Source: Actinomycetes bacterium
GTDB taxonomy: Bacteria; Actinomycetota; Coriobacteriia; Anaerosomatales; JAJZPX01
Assembly: GCA_021811025.1 (NCBI GenBank)
Contig: JAJZPX010000003.1
Location: 1-22,965 of the forward strand
DNA length: 22,965 nucleotides
Direction: 5' to 3'
Shown: one piece after another, positions 1 to 7,835 of the stretch
How the letters are laid out: every line of letters begins with the position of its first letter
How positions within the stretch are numbered: the first letter of the stretch is position 1
Notes under the pieces: model-generated
The model's database searches: none
What the model saw: the letters and a program-made list of their open reading frames with translations, nothing else
Told to the model about the DNA's origin: nothing
Translations under genes and position numbers: made by a program

Positions 1-98
1 GGTTTTGTGTTTTCAGGAGCGTGCGCCCAGCACCTCCCGGCGCGAAATCGGCCTGGCAGGCAAGGAGTCAGCTCGCCGACGCGGGGGAGAGTGCCGGT
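1..98 (+). other. Upstream region of the giant cytochrome gene
   Basis: This leader contains no convincing gene. The reading frame of the giant cytochrome stays open back to a GTG at 21, but the 26 extra residues are polar and basic and would bury the signal peptide. A purine-rich ribosome binding site, GGGGGAGA, lies at 83-90, eight bases before the chosen ATG at 99. I see no clear -10 or -35 element, so the promoter probably lies before the window. Confidence 0.5.
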
Positions 99-3000
99 AT
101 GAGACGTCTGCTGTTGCCCGGGTTCGTGGTCGCGGCACTCGCGATCGCGCTCTTGCCGTCCGCGGCTTTCGCCGTGACCGTGCCGTCACCCCCATACGCC
201 GCCAACGCCGACTGTCTCGCGTGTCACGCCGTGCAGAACGCCGGGCCCGTGGTGAACACCGTCGACTTCGACGTGCCTCCGGTCGACCGGGGGACGGTGT
301 GCGCCAAGTGCCACTGGATCGGCGACCCGGCCGTCACGCCGCACCCGTTCCACAACACGGAGAACGCGTGCAGAATATGCCACGGCACCGACTGGGGCAG
401 TCCCAACTACGCAGCGTCGGTGGCGGGCCCGGGCGGCACGTGGTTCCGCACAGCCTCCTCGGCGGCGACCGATGCCGCGTCGCTCCATCGCATCCATCTC
501 GCTGCTCGCTGGCCCGCGAACGTTCGCGTGAACGCCGGATCAACGTTGTATGGCCCTCCCGTGCAGCAGACAAGCGTCTGCGGGAGCTGCCACGCCGCGG
601 CTGCCTGCTCCGCGTGCCATGAAGGGGTCGCGCCCGATGTGCACGGCGATCACACCTATGACGCCGCGGCGGGCTCGCGCACCGCGACGCCCGTTCCCGC
701 GGTCGTCGCGGCCGGCACTCCGGTCGGCGACCAGAGCGTCGACTCACGCTCGAGCAGCCAGGTCACGTGCCTCGCTTCGAACTGCCACAACCCCTCCGCC
801 TTCGGCATACCGAAGACGTACGCCGCGGACAGCGGCGAGCTCGTGCTGTCCGGCAACTGGCTGCAGTACAGCGGCGGCAGCCCGCCGCTCACCGCCCCCT
901 ACGGGCTGTGCTCGAACACCTTCGGCAGTGAGATCGCGATCAACGGCGTATCAGGTTCCAGCATCACCTGGCGCGGCTTCCGCCTATACAACGGAGGCTA
1001 TGGCGAGCTCCTGGTCGACGGGGTCGTGGTCGGCTCGGCGAGCAGCGCCGGATCGTACACCGGCAGTGAGGTCTTCCTCGCCGTGCCGCTCGTTCCCGGT
1101 TCCCACACGGTTGCGATACGCGTTAGCGGGATCCCCGGCGCGTACGGCGGGACGATCGTGGCATTCGACAGCCTCGTGGTGTCGCAGGACCCCGTGCCGT
1201 TCGTACCGAGTTGCGTTAGCTGCCACGCGACACGGAGCGCGGCGCACGGCTACGAGACGATAGATCACGTCGCGGACGAGACGGCCACGGTCGAGTCCGC
1301 CCTCGGCAAGCCTTGCGGCGACTGCCACTCGATGGATATGTCGACGGCACACGCCGCCGTCTCCATTTCCAACGGGTCCGGTCCGGCGATCTCAGGGTGC
1401 GCGATCTGCCACTCGCCGCTCCCTGGCAAGCCGGTCACGGCCGAGGGAACGATCAACCCGGACCACACCGTCACGAGCCCGAGCCGATGGAGCCAGACGT
1501 GCGAGGCGTGTCACAACGCCGGCAACCCCGTGATAGGAGCGGACAAGCATCGGCATATGAGCATGCACAGCCTCTCCGGCGACGCGCTTGCGAACAACCA
1601 GAAGTGCTTCACCTGCCATCCGGCGGCCGGACCGGGAGTCGTCGACCTTCCGACCGTGCATGCTGCCGCGGAGACCACGGTGCCGATCCGGGGGGTACCG
1701 ACTCGCCTTTCCGGCTGCGACGTCTGCCACAAGAACCCCACGCTGGGTCGCGATTCGAACGGCCTGCTGCCCAACGGCTGCGCGACGTGCCACTTCACGT
1801 TCGAAGCCCATCCGAAGAATCACGGGAGCAGCTACAACCTGAGCAGCTGCAACAACGCTGGTTGCCACACCGCTACGGAGACCGTCGATCCGAGCACGAA
1901 CACGAGCGTCACAACCGCCGACCTCGTCGTGATCCACAACGAGCACGCGCCTGGCGGCTCGTTCGCCTGCGGCAACTGCCACGAGAGCGCCGACACGAAG
2001 GTCACAGCAGCGATAGCCGCCGGCGACAAGGCGTGCGACGCGTGTCATGCGGGCGTCTCGGCCGCCATGCCGCATCGCGACCTGCACCCCGCAGTGCCCG
2101 CTCTGACGGACTCGGGCGGCTCGCACTACGCGTACGTGACCGGCTCTTCGGCTGGAGGGGCGTACACCGCGGATTGCGCGCTCTGCCACACGTCGAATCT
2201 CGTGGACGAGCACCTCGGGATCGTCCTCGACGGTTCCGTCGTGCGGCCCGCGCGCAAGAAGGCGGACGGCAGCCCGCTCGACTGCGCGTCCTGTCACGTC
2301 TCGCTCCGTCCCGAGGTGGGAGCAGCGATCGCTCAGGGACTCACGAACTGCGACGCCTGCCACGTCGTCCACGACGAGATCCCGACCGCACACGCCACGG
2401 CGTACACCGCATCTCCCGATCCCGCGGTGCCGTGCGGAAGCTGTCACGCGTGCGATCTCACGTCGATCCATGCAGGCCGGGCGGCTACTACTCCCGCCGG
2501 CCTGACGCTCGCAGGTTGCGCGCTCTGCCACGACTACACGACGGACCAGGGGCCGATGGGCGCCGCCGTCCAATCCGCGATCGACTCCGGCGACACCCTT
2601 TGCGCCGCGTGTCACTCGAGCTACCACACGCAAGCTCCCGCATCGCACCTCGCGACCACGCCGGCGTCGGTCTCCGGCTGCGGGATGTGCCACGACGAGG
2701 CGAACGCGGGCGCAGGAATCGACGTGACGGCCCTCCACTCGGCCGTCACAACGCCGGGCGTGTGCGTCGTCTGCCACGCCAACTCGCCCAGGGTGCCGGA
2801 CGTCACGCAGAAGACGGCCGAGTGCGCCTCCTGCCACGCGACGCAGGGGACCGACTACCACGCCGGCTACCAGGCCGCGCACGTCGCCCCCGGCCCGGCG
2901 AGCTGCTTCACGTGCCACAAGACGGCCGACGCCCTCGCGCTGCACTCGAGCCCGGCCGAGGGAGCGTGCGCGGTTTGCCACGCCAACCCGGGCAAGGGCG

Positions 3001-6000
3001 ACCTGACGGCCGGCAAGACCTCGACCGCGTGCGACGGCTGCCACGCGAACGAGGGTCTCGACTTCCACGCAGACCAGGGCGCGAGGCACGCCTCGCCCAC
3101 CAACGGCACCTGCTTCGGCGCCGGCTGCCACAGCGTGTCCAAGTCGCTGCCTGACGTTCACGCCCTGTACGTCGGCGCCGGTAGCGAGAGCCCGCAGTAC
3201 GCGACGACCTGCGAGCTGTGCCACCTCAACGAGGATCCGAACCGCATCGACTGGACGAACGCGACGGCGGCGTGCACGGGAGTCTGCCACGCCGGGACGA
3301 CGCACCAGGGGATGTCGGCCGGGCACACGCTGACAGCGGCGAGCGACGAATGCGTGGGCTGCCACGGAACGTCCGGGATCGCCGCGATCCACAAAGCCGA
3401 CCCATACGCCGGCGGCACCTTCGACAACTGCGCGAGGTGCCACAACAACCCGTCGAGGGGCGGGGATCTCGCGGGGAACAAGCCGAACGCGGACTGCGTT
3501 CAGTGTCACGTCACCGCTGGCGGCGACTTCCACGCCTCGCAGGACGCGTCGCACACCTTCGACGCGATGCCGGCCGGCTGCGCCGCGTCCGGATGCCATC
3601 CCTCGAACCGGCTGCCGGAGGTCCACCAGGCGTACGTCGGGCCGGGCAGCCCCAACCCGGCCTACCCGACCACCTGCAGGCTGTGCCACGCCAACTCGGA
3701 CCCGGGCCGGATCGACTGGGCTACGGCGACCGCGAACTGCTCGTCGTGCCACCCGCCGGTCGACACCGGCACGCCGCACGTCGGCGTCCACGCCACGACG
3801 AGCGACAGCGTCGGCTGCCTCCGCTGTCATACGATCGGCAGCGGGCAGGACGTGGCGACGCTGCACGCCGCGCGCGCCGAGGGCAAGTGCGCGGTATGCC
3901 ACGCCAACCCGTCGCGGGGCGACATGACGCAGGGCAAGACGAGCGCGGACTGCGCCGGCTGCCACGCGGGCTACGACGCCTCGACGGGCGCGGGGCACTC
4001 GAACCTGCCGGGCGTCCATCAGTCCCCGACCGTGACAGCGAGCTGCGAAGGGGCGGGCTGCCACAGCGCGGACCTGCCGGCCACCCACGACCCGTTCGTG
4101 AGCCGGTATCCCGCGTTCGCCGACAGCTGCGCGCTGTGCCACGACAACCCGCAGAGGATCCCCGACATCAGCCAGAAGACGGCGGCGTGCGACAGCTGCC
4201 ATGACGTCGGCCCGACCGGCCATGTGGGCGCTCACGTCGCGACGGATGCCGTCACCATGGGCTGCGAAGGATGTCACGCCATCCCCAGCGGCGGCGATAT
4301 CGCGTCGCTGCACGCGAGCGCGACGTACGGGCCGTGCAACACGTGCCACGCCAACCCCGACAAGGGCGGCGACCTCACGATGAGCGGCGGTGTTCGCAAG
4401 CCCACCGCGGCCTGCGCCCAGAGCGGCTGCCACCCTGCGAAGGACCCCTACGACCCGAACCACTACCCGTCTATGCCGCACGGCGCCGTCGACAGCCTGA
4501 CGGTCGAGCCGTCGATCGGCACGGCATGCGGGACCTGCCACTACATGGATCTCAAGGCCGAGCACATCGCGAAGGCCACGTCGACGATGTCCGACGGGAC
4601 CCGCGTCACGTGCGTGAAGTGCCACACGTCCGCGCAGTTCGCGGCGCTTCCCTCCGACGGTACTCCGAGAGGGAGGAGCTGGAGCCCGAAGGCCTGTGAG
4701 AAGTGCCACACGACGAAGCACGGCGAGATGGCCGTGAAGCACGATCTCTCCGCCATCCGTCCTGAGTGCGCCGGCAGCGCCTGCCATGCGACCGCCGACG
4801 TGGCGCCGCTGCACGCGAACGCGACCGTGAGCGTGAGCGGCAGCGTCCTTTCCGGTTGCGCCGTGTGTCACCAGAGCCCGACGACCGTGCCGGCGAGGGA
4901 CTGCGCGACCTGTCATCCGGCTGCCAGCTCAGGCCACAAGGCCGAGCACGACACGATCGGGATCGACGCCGGGTGCGGCGGATGCCACTTCAGCGGGAAC
5001 CTGATCGACGAGCACATCACGAGCGGCCTCAAAGGGACGAACGGCCAAGCTCTCACGTGCGCCTCGTGCCACGACTCCGCGAACGCGGCCGTGAAGAGCG
5101 CCATCGCGACGCGGAACACCGCCTGCGATGCCTGCCACCCCGCAGTGAACGGCAGGAACCGTCATCAGAGCCAGTGGGCGAGCGAGTTCGTCCCGACCAA
5201 CGCCTCCGCCCACCGCGTGAACGCCGCACTCCCGGCTGCTCGGACGTCGTTCGTCGTCAACGGCGCGACGTACACCTGGAGCCTCCCGTCCAGCTTCCTG
5301 AAGTCGCCGTGGACCACCAGCTCGATCGTCTCGTGCGCGGATTGCCACAACTTCGGGACGAATCCCGCCGGCCCGCACGGTTCGTCCGTGACGGTGCTCA
5401 TGGATCCCGCGTGGGCGGGAGACTGGCACAGCGGGAGGCTCAGCAGCAGCGGAGGGTCGCCGAGCAACCTCATCTGCAACAAGTGCCACACGAACCTGAG
5501 GAACTCGAACAAGGTCCACGGCGAGGGGGACCACTCCGGCTACTACTGCGTGGATTGTCACGCCGGCATCCCGCATGGCTGGAGGCTGCCGCGCATGCTC
5601 GCCTACACGACCGACCCGGCGCCCTACGCCAGCGGCCACCTCGCCGCGATAAAGCTGAAGAGCTACAGCCCCACCAACTGGAGCGAGAGCGACTGCGGCC
5701 AGAGCGGGTGTAGAGAGCACAACTCGACGGTCTCGCCGAAGTGGCCGAGCGTGGAAGGCGGCGCCCTCCCGTCCCCGTCGTCGAACGTGGCCGAGGGCAA
5801 GGACTTCAGCGCCTCGGCATCCGGGGGAGGTGCGGCTTCGAACGCCGGCGACGGCAGCTACTCCACGTACTGGGGCAGCGGCTCGGTCACGTATCGCAAC
5901 AGGACTCAGTGGCTGAAGGTCGACCTCGGCGAGCCGACCGAGGTGAGCAAGGTCGTCGTGGGCTGGAACAACCAGAGCTACTACGCGAGGTCCTACAGCG

Positions 6001-6179
6001 TGCAGACGTCGACGGACAACGCGAACTGGACGACGGTCTACAGCACGACGAGCGGCTCCTCGAGCAACAGCACGATCACCTTCCCGGCCGTGTCCGCTCG
6101 CTACGTGAGGGTGTACTGCACCAACAACAACACCTCCGGCGGATACCGAGTCTACGAGCTGGAGGTCTGGACGCCGTAG
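99..6179 (+). CDS. Giant secreted multihaem c-type cytochrome (about 58 haems) with C-terminal discoidin-like domain
   Basis: The ATG at 99 gives 2026 residues beginning with a signal peptide (MRRLLLPGF..., likely cleaved after AFA). I count about 50 CXXCH, seven CX4CH and one CX3CH haem-attachment motifs, plus a decayed CGQSGCREH near residue 1870. A haem-free stretch at about residues 236-367 looks like a beta-sandwich (LLVDGVVVG, then PGSHTVAIRVSG). Residues 957-1412 form three tandem six-haem modules. Residues 1894-2026 resemble an F5/8 type C (discoidin/CBM32) domain, with WLKVDLGE and a final ARYVRVYC...YELEVW block. There is no C-terminal membrane helix or LPXTG motif, so I infer that the discoidin domain tethers it to wall or matrix glycans. 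The likely role is long-range electron conduction outside the membrane, or electron storage. The haem count is read directly; the function is inferred. Confidence 0.95.
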   Translation: MRRLLLPGFVVAALAIALLPSAAFAVTVPSPPYAANADCLACHAVQNAGPVVNTVDFDVPPVDRGTVCAKCHWIGDPAVTPHPFHNTENACRICHGTDWGSPNYAASVAGPGGTWFRTASSAATDAASLHRIHLAARWPANVRVNAGSTLYGPPVQQTSVCGSCHAAAACSACHEGVAPDVHGDHTYDAAAGSRTATPVPAVVAAGTPVGDQSVDSRSSSQVTCLASNCHNPSAFGIPKTYAADSGELVLSGNWLQYSGGSPPLTAPYGLCSNTFGSEIAINGVSGSSITWRGFRLYNGGYGELLVDGVVVGSASSAGSYTGSEVFLAVPLVPGSHTVAIRVSGIPGAYGGTIVAFDSLVVSQDPVPFVPSCVSCHATRSAAHGYETIDHVADETATVESALGKPCGDCHSMDMSTAHAAVSISNGSGPAISGCAICHSPLPGKPVTAEGTINPDHTVTSPSRWSQTCEACHNAGNPVIGADKHRHMSMHSLSGDALANNQKCFTCHPAAGPGVVDLPTVHAAAETTVPIRGVPTRLSGCDVCHKNPTLGRDSNGLLPNGCATCHFTFEAHPKNHGSSYNLSSCNNAGCHTATETVDPSTNTSVTTADLVVIHNEHAPGGSFACGNCHESADTKVTAAIAAGDKACDACHAGVSAAMPHRDLHPAVPALTDSGGSHYAYVTGSSAGGAYTADCALCHTSNLVDEHLGIVLDGSVVRPARKKADGSPLDCASCHVSLRPEVGAAIAQGLTNCDACHVVHDEIPTAHATAYTASPDPAVPCGSCHACDLTSIHAGRAATTPAGLTLAGCALCHDYTTDQGPMGAAVQSAIDSGDTLCAACHSSYHTQAPASHLATTPASVSGCGMCHDEANAGAGIDVTALHSAVTTPGVCVVCHANSPRVPDVTQKTAECASCHATQGTDYHAGYQAAHVAPGPASCFTCHKTADALALHSSPAEGACAVCHANPGKGDLTAGKTSTACDGCHANEGLDFHADQGARHASPTNGTCFGAGCHSVSKSLPDVHALYVGAGSESPQYATTCELCHLNEDPNRIDWTNATAACTGVCHAGTTHQGMSAGHTLTAASDECVGCHGTSGIAAIHKADPYAGGTFDNCARCHNNPSRGGDLAGNKPNADCVQCHVTAGGDFHASQDASHTFDAMPAGCAASGCHPSNRLPEVHQAYVGPGSPNPAYPTTCRLCHANSDPGRIDWATATANCSSCHPPVDTGTPHVGVHATTSDSVGCLRCHTIGSGQDVATLHAARAEGKCAVCHANPSRGDMTQGKTSADCAGCHAGYDASTGAGHSNLPGVHQSPTVTASCEGAGCHSADLPATHDPFVSRYPAFADSCALCHDNPQRIPDISQKTAACDSCHDVGPTGHVGAHVATDAVTMGCEGCHAIPSGGDIASLHASATYGPCNTCHANPDKGGDLTMSGGVRKPTAACAQSGCHPAKDPYDPNHYPSMPHGAVDSLTVEPSIGTACGTCHYMDLKAEHIAKATSTMSDGTRVTCVKCHTSAQFAALPSDGTPRGRSWSPKACEKCHTTKHGEMAVKHDLSAIRPECAGSACHATADVAPLHANATVSVSGSVLSGCAVCHQSPTTVPARDCATCHPAASSGHKAEHDTIGIDAGCGGCHFSGNLIDEHITSGLKGTNGQALTCASCHDSANAAVKSAIATRNTACDACHPAVNGRNRHQSQWASEFVPTNASAHRVNAALPAARTSFVVNGATYTWSLPSSFLKSPWTTSSIVSCADCHNFGTNPAGPHGSSVTVLMDPAWAGDWHSGRLSSSGGSPSNLICNKCHTNLRNSNKVHGEGDHSGYYCVDCHAGIPHGWRLPRMLAYTTDPAPYASGHLAAIKLKSYSPTNWSESDCGQSGCREHNSTVSPKWPSVEGGALPSPSSNVAEGKDFSASASGGGAASNAGDGSYSTYWGSGSVTYRNRTQWLKVDLGEPTEVSKVVVGWNNQSYYARSYSVQTSTDNANWTTVYSTTSGSSSNSTITFPAVSARYVRVYCTNNNTSGGYRVYELEVWTP
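2967..4334 (+). repeat. Three tandem six-haem protein modules (in-gene repeats)
   Basis: Three consecutive units start at 2967, 3429 and 3888 (462, 459 and 447 bases; 154, 153 and 149 residues). Each opens with CxxCHxNPxxGD, followed by a second CXXCH, a CX4CH site (3111, 3579, 4044), a CXXCH preceding a DP/NP-containing block, a fifth site and a sixth CXXCH. The fifth site is CTGVCH (CX3CH) in the first unit and CXXCH in the other two. A degenerate fourth copy starts at 4335 (CNTCHANPDKGGD) and reaches its CX4CH early, at 4413. The identities are clearly diverged, so these are old duplications rather than recent DNA repeats. Confidence 0.85.
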
Positions 6180-6201
6180 CGCGCCCGCGGGCTGGACGAC
6201 G

Positions 6202-6234
6202 GCGAGGGGCTCGGAGAGACTCCGGGCCCCTCGC
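6202..6234 (+). terminator. Strong GC-rich hairpin terminator after the giant cytochrome gene
   Basis: The arms GCGAGGGGCTCGGAG and CTCCGGGCCCCTCGC pair over 15 bp with one G-U wobble around the loop AGA. It starts 22 bases after the stop codon. There is no long T tract, only TTCGTTG, as is common in high-GC Gram-positive terminators. It separates the giant cytochrome gene from the next operon. Confidence 0.8.
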
Positions 6235-6261
6235 TTCGTTGCGACGAGCGGCGAATCCAGG

Positions 6262-6290
6262 TTCAAGTGGGTGGTAGCAGCTGGTAGACT
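6262..6290 (+). promoter_or_regulatory. Promoter of the 15-haem cytochrome operon
   Basis: A TTCAAG element (6262-6267) lies 17 bases from TAGACT (6285-6290). TAGACT is preceded by TGG, giving an extended -10 (TGnTAGACT). It sits between the upstream terminator and the start at 6377, leaving a leader of roughly 80 bases. The same TGnTAnnnT pattern precedes three other transcription units in the window. Confidence 0.6.
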
Positions 6291-6376
6291 GAAGCAAGCG
6301 GAACTCGGGGAAGGGGACAACGTGCGTCGCTTCACGTCGTCCGGCTCCCATGCTGCGGAGGCGTAGGAGGGACGCT

Positions 6377-7816
6377 TTGACCGAGCCGGTGGACCCGGCC
6401 GACGTCGGCGGGATTGCGGAAGGCGAAGAGCAGCCGGGGAGGCGCCGCGGGCGCGGCCTCGTCGCGCTCCTCGCCCTTCTCATCCTCCTGCTGTGCGTCC
6501 TGGCCACCTTGGCGGACGTGTACGTGACGCGCACGCCCGAGCAGCGCGCGTTCGTCACGCGCAACATCGGCTGCCTGCAGTGCCACGCCGATCTCATTCC
6601 GGACATGTCGAAGGCGTCCGTGCACAACCCCTTCCTCCTGAAGGACTGCGTCACCTGCCACACGCCTCACGGCAGCGAGGTGATCGAGACGACGTCCGGC
6701 GGGGCCGCGAAGACGTGGAGGCGCCTGAAGTCGTTGCTCGAGTGGCTGCCCCTGCGCCTCGTCCTCCGCTCGTACCAGCGCTCGCAGGCGACGAGCTCGA
6801 CGACGAGCGGCGAGACTCGGACGAAGGTCACGCGGGTGAAGGGGCCGAAGTCTTACCTGAGGCAGCCGGAGAAGGACCTCTGCTGGACGTGCCACGGGGA
6901 CATGGGGCCGCTCAAGGGAGCGGTCTACAAGCACGCACCGTTCGACGAGGGCTTCTGCACGAACTGCCACGATCCCCACGGGTCGGACAACAAGGCGCTT
7001 CTCAAGCAGGACGAGCGCGACCTGTGCAAGACGTGCCATCCGATGGGGAAGGAGCTCTCGCGGATGCAGACCCACCCGCCGGCGGCGGGATGGTTCTGCA
7101 CCAACTGCCACAACCCGCACGCGTCCGACTACCAGGGCATGCTCGTGATGCGGCAGCGCGAGCTCTGCTTCACGTGTCATCCCACCGTCGCCGGTCTCTC
7201 GCTCAAGGCCGTGCAGCACAATCCGTTCATGTACGACAACTGCACCGGGTGCCACGAGCCGCACGGGTCGGATACCCGGCCCCTGCTGATCGCCGACCAG
7301 CCGCCCGTGTGCTACCGCTGTCATCCTCAGATCGCGGACGACTTCGGCAAGCCGAGCCACCATCCCGTCGGCACCGTCCAGTTGAACTGCGCGGACTGCC
7401 ACAACCCGCACGCTGCGGACTACGACTACCTTCTCGAGGCGAGAGACAACCGCTTCTGCTACCGCTGCCACGCGCGACCCAACGGCGACGCGTACGCGAT
7501 CGAGGCGACCTACGAGGAGTCGGCGCACCGCGGCAAGCTCTGCATCGACTGCCACACGCCCCACGGCTCGGCCTTCGCGCCCCTGCTCCGCAACAGCAAT
7601 CCGCAGCTCTGCCTCGGATGTCACACCGGGTACGACGAGAAGCACAGCCACCCCGTCGCCCGCCGCTTCTACGACAGCCACGCCAAGGCGCCGTTGACGT
7701 GCACGTCCACTTGTCATAATCCGCACGGTACGCAGTACCAGAGGATGCTAAACTATCCTTATCGCAGGGACGGCCTCTGCCTGAAGTGCCATCCCGCTGT
7801 AGGCGTCACGTTCTAG
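6377..7816 (+). CDS. Membrane-anchored 15-haem cytochrome with doubled-CXXCH repeats
   Basis: I chose the TTG at 6377 because AGGAGGG (6365-6371) lies five bases ahead; the in-frame ATG at 6350 has no ribosome binding site. The product is 479 residues. A polar N-terminus and basic RRRGR patch precede one membrane helix (about 28-46), so the haem domain faces outward. There are 14 CXXCH motifs and one CX3CH (CTSTCH, second to last). From the second haem onward the pattern alternates C-x-x-CH-x-PH-G/A-S with LCxxCHP, the doubled-CXXCH arrangement of the DmsE/OmcS-style families. An insert of about 60 residues between haems 2 and 3 is rich in Arg, Lys, Ser and Thr and contains a hydrophobic LLEWLPLRLVL stretch. 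Likely role: carrying electrons from membrane cytochromes through the cell wall (inference). It is the first gene of an operon that runs to 10924. Confidence 0.93.
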   Translation: MTEPVDPADVGGIAEGEEQPGRRRGRGLVALLALLILLLCVLATLADVYVTRTPEQRAFVTRNIGCLQCHADLIPDMSKASVHNPFLLKDCVTCHTPHGSEVIETTSGGAAKTWRRLKSLLEWLPLRLVLRSYQRSQATSSTTSGETRTKVTRVKGPKSYLRQPEKDLCWTCHGDMGPLKGAVYKHAPFDEGFCTNCHDPHGSDNKALLKQDERDLCKTCHPMGKELSRMQTHPPAAGWFCTNCHNPHASDYQGMLVMRQRELCFTCHPTVAGLSLKAVQHNPFMYDNCTGCHEPHGSDTRPLLIADQPPVCYRCHPQIADDFGKPSHHPVGTVQLNCADCHNPHAADYDYLLEARDNRFCYRCHARPNGDAYAIEATYEESAHRGKLCIDCHTPHGSAFAPLLRNSNPQLCLGCHTGYDEKHSHPVARRFYDSHAKAPLTCTSTCHNPHGTQYQRMLNYPYRRDGLCLKCHPAVGVTF

Positions 7817-7835
7817 CAAGGAGTCGCACACCAAG

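Noticed and set aside
1313..3154. Long plus-strand open frame in another frame within the giant cytochrome gene
   Set aside because: Arg/Pro-rich shadow translation of the CXXCH-coding repeats; similar shadows occur at 3218-4204, 4766-5713 and 6493-7719.
2967..4334. Regularly spaced repeated words (for example TGCCACGCCAACCC) that might suggest a CRISPR or DNA repeat array
   Set aside because: The repeats are codons for CHANP in a continuous reading frame, and spacing and sequence vary as in a diverged protein repeat.
1392..4916. Very long open frame (about 1174 codons) antisense to the giant cytochrome gene
   Set aside because: It is a by-product of GC-rich codon bias. Its translation is Arg/Ala/Val-rich low complexity with no domain, signal or ribosome binding site, while the sense strand has regular haem motifs throughout.
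4929..6335. Minus-strand open frame of 468 codons covering the discoidin domain and the terminator
   Set aside because: It runs through the hairpin terminator and promoter region and has no recognisable domain.
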